Of a stretch of DNA of 24,249 bases, positions 23,133-24,249 are shown piece by piece. How positions within the stretch are numbered: the stretch's first letter is position 1; every line of letters starts with the position of its first letter. A program made the translations under genes and the position numbers. The notes under the pieces are model-generated. The model saw only the letters and a program-made list of their open reading frames with translations. It was not told the origin of the DNA and made no database searches. Origin of the DNA: Lachnospiraceae bacterium (GTDB lineage Bacteria > Bacillota_A > Clostridia > Lachnospirales > Lachnospiraceae); assembly GCA_009911175.1 (NCBI GenBank), contig QXWX01000100.1, forward strand, positions 1 through 24,249, written 5' to 3'.

Positions 23133-23732
23133 ATGTCATATGTGATAGCAGTGGCAGGACTTCCGGCTTCTGGGAAATCTTCATTAGCGGAATATCTGGC
23201 GAGGGAGGCGCGTCTTCCTTTGATTTGTAAGGATTCTATAAAAGAGGCATTGTTTGATACAGTTGGATTTCATAGCAGGCAGGAAAAAACTACATTAAAC
23301 AGGGCTGCGCTGAAAATTATGTTTTATGTCGGCGAACAGATTATCAGAGCCGGACAGAACGTTATTTTAGAAAATAATTTTGAAAATGATGCTTATCCGT
23401 ATTTTGAAATGCTATTAGAGCATAATGATGTACACTGTATTACAATATCTGTAGGAGGGGATACGAAGACAATATATGAGCGTTATGTAAGGCGCAACAG
23501 AGATCCATCTAGGCATCGCGGGCATGTACTTTCCACGGAATATCCAGAAAAAAAGAATCCGGGGCACATCCCGGAACCGATTGCTTTTAAGGAATTTTGT
23601 CAGGGATTTCAGGAACGCGGGATGATGGATTTCAAAATTGGGGAGTCCGTAATTTATGTAGATACAACAGATTTTTCGAAGATGCGGTATGAAGATATTT
23701 TATCAGCTTTAAAACAAAAATTAAAAGAATAG
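23133..23732 (+). CDS. P-loop NTP-binding kinase-like protein (AAA_33/zeta-toxin-like fold)
   Basis: A 199-residue protein with Walker A GLPASGKSS at about 9-17 and an acidic KDSIKEALFD stretch, followed by a strand ending in ILENNFEND and a helical lid with Arg-rich YVRRNRDPSRHRG (likely phosphate binding). This is the layout of small-molecule kinases and zeta-like proteins. Its start codon directly follows the DUF4432 stop (TAAATG), and AAGGCGGTGG provides the ribosome site. Placed last in a sugar operon, it is more likely a metabolite or sugar kinase than a toxin, as no antitoxin gene is beside it. The substrate is unknown. Confidence 0.8.
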   Translation: MSYVIAVAGLPASGKSSLAEYLAREARLPLICKDSIKEALFDTVGFHSRQEKTTLNRAALKIMFYVGEQIIRAGQNVILENNFENDAYPYFEMLLEHNDVHCITISVGGDTKTIYERYVRRNRDPSRHRGHVLSTEYPEKKNPGHIPEPIAFKEFCQGFQERGMMDFKIGESVIYVDTTDFSKMRYEDILSALKQKLKE

Positions 23733-23785
23733 AATGATCATAAGGGGGTGTCGGGTAATGACATTTTTTCGACCCGTTTCCCCTA

Positions 23786-23849
23786 AAAATATAACTCCTG
23801 CGGAATTCTGTGCTTTTCAGCATGGATCCTTCTAAGGGAGTTATATTTT
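23786..23849. terminator. Long imperfect hairpin, probable operon terminator
   Basis: AAAATATAACTCC (23786-23798) pairs perfectly with GGAGTTATATTTT (23837-23849). Inside, GGA/TCC and CTGTGC/GCATGG (23808-23813 with 23820-23825) continue the fold around TTTTCA. The second arm ends in a T run followed by CTCTTG. It lies 54 bases after the last operon gene. The long inner arm makes it unusual for a plain terminator and it could be a small repeat element. Confidence 0.55.
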
Positions 23850-23859
23850 CTCTTGTTGG

Positions 23860-23964
23860 TCATCCTATTTTAAGGCGAAAAACCCCTTGCTGCTGATTCC
23901 GGCAGTGGTTGAGGATGAGAAAAAGGATCGCGATCAGGATGAAAAGAGATAAAAGTTTATACAT
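23860..23964 (-). CDS. Possible 34-residue single-pass membrane peptide
   Basis: From ATG 23964 on the minus strand, 34 codons give a hydrophobic helix (LLSLFILIAILFLIL, residues 4-18) and a polar tail. AGGA lies nine bases before the start. The longer in-frame ORF to 24210 has no family match or good start and is not favoured. The gene would be convergent with the operon and share the hairpin at 23786-23849. A real but uncharacterised small protein is possible; chance cannot be excluded. Confidence 0.35.
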   Translation of the reverse strand: MYKLLSLFILIAILFLILNHCRNQQQGVFRLKIG

Positions 23965-24106
23965 AGGCTTAATTCCTGATTGGTTTGATATAGTATATAT
24001 GGGGGGAGGAAGTGGTGTGAGAGGAGATGCGCGGAACAGGTGGTGAATTGGACGCAGTACTGAGGATCTGGGGAGGCGGACCAGTGGTTTGCAAGGAAGA
24101 ACTCTC

Positions 24107-24249
24107 ATGTCGGATGCTATGATTTCCAAATATAAAAGTAACGATTTTGTGGTAAAACAGGAAAAAAATGAGGATTTTTGCAGAATCAGAGAAAATACAG
24201 GATTTACCAACAGGCGGAATCCTTGTAAATTCTCATGTTTTATCGTAAA
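24107..24249 (+). CDS. Possible ORF running off the right edge, unknown
   Basis: ATG 24107 follows AAGGAAG with a seven-base spacer, and the frame stays open for 47 codons to the window end. The residues are polar and charged (KSNDFVVKQEKNEDFCRIRE) and match no family I recognise. The DNA is AT-rich. The stretch 23733-24106 otherwise holds the long hairpin, a possible 34-residue peptide and no convincing gene. Confidence 0.25.
   Translation, partial: MSDAMISKYKSNDFVVKQEKNEDFCRIRENTGFTNRRNPCKFSCFIV

Noticed and set aside
14935..23732. Firm assignment as a sulfoquinovose (sulfo-EMP2) pathway
   Set aside because: Isomerase, ROK kinase and class II aldolase fit, but sulfoquinovosidase, sulfolactaldehyde reductase or dehydrogenase and a recognisable sulfonate exporter are not found. 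It is kept only as one hypothesis.
23860..24210. 116-codon minus-strand ORF at the right end
   Set aside because: The upstream two thirds has no sensible composition and no ribosome site. Only the last 34 codons from ATG 23964 look possible.

Overview
The window looks like an accessory carbohydrate-use region of a Gram-positive anaerobe of the Clostridia, most likely a gut Lachnospiraceae-type organism. This is inferred from the YesM/YesN-type two-component pair, lipoprotein-anchored CUT1 ABC importers without their own ATPase, strong AGGAGG ribosome binding sites with several TTG starts, and the mix of ROK, AGE-epimerase and DUF4432 proteins. No species can be named from the sequence. No rRNA, tRNA, CRISPR array or intact transposase was seen.

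Block A (1-10747). A partial upstream gene ends at base 60 and is followed by a probable bidirectional terminator (138-171). A sensor kinase and its AraC-type response regulator (247-2834, minus strand) lie divergent from a plus-strand operon. That operon holds a sugar-binding lipoprotein, two permeases, a GH67-like (alpha-glucuronidase-like) TIM-barrel protein, a DraG-fold ADP-ribosylglycohydrolase-like protein with an added C-terminal region, and an SGNH esterase. The logic appears to be: sense an extracellular glycan fragment, import it, then remove uronic, ribosyl-like and acyl decorations in the cytoplasm. The real substrate is unknown.

Junction (10748-11688). This is a scar between two sugar cassettes. 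It holds a small unknown ORF, coupled by a TGATG overlap to a PemK/MazF-like toxin gene broken by two frameshifts, then a terminator hairpin. After that comes a roughly 25-codon minus-strand remnant of a second YesM-type kinase (32 of 39 bases identical to the intact kinase), and finally a strong promoter carrying a perfect 11-bp inverted repeat.

Block B (11689-23732). One long plus-strand gene train encodes a second ABC importer (two permeases, binding lipoprotein), a FucI/AraA-superfamily sugar isomerase, an AGE-family epimerase, a ROK repressor, an MFS transporter, a ROK sugar kinase, a class II ketose-bisphosphate aldolase, a DUF4432 mutarotase-like protein and a small P-loop kinase. Together these read as a complete uptake, isomerise, phosphorylate and cleave route for a hexose or modified hexose, probably controlled by the ROK protein at the inverted repeat. 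The substrate cannot be read from the sequence, and this combination is the best candidate here for an undescribed pathway.

Tail (23733-24249). A long imperfect hairpin probably ends the operon. A possible 34-residue membrane peptide lies on the minus strand, and a possible ORF runs off the right edge.
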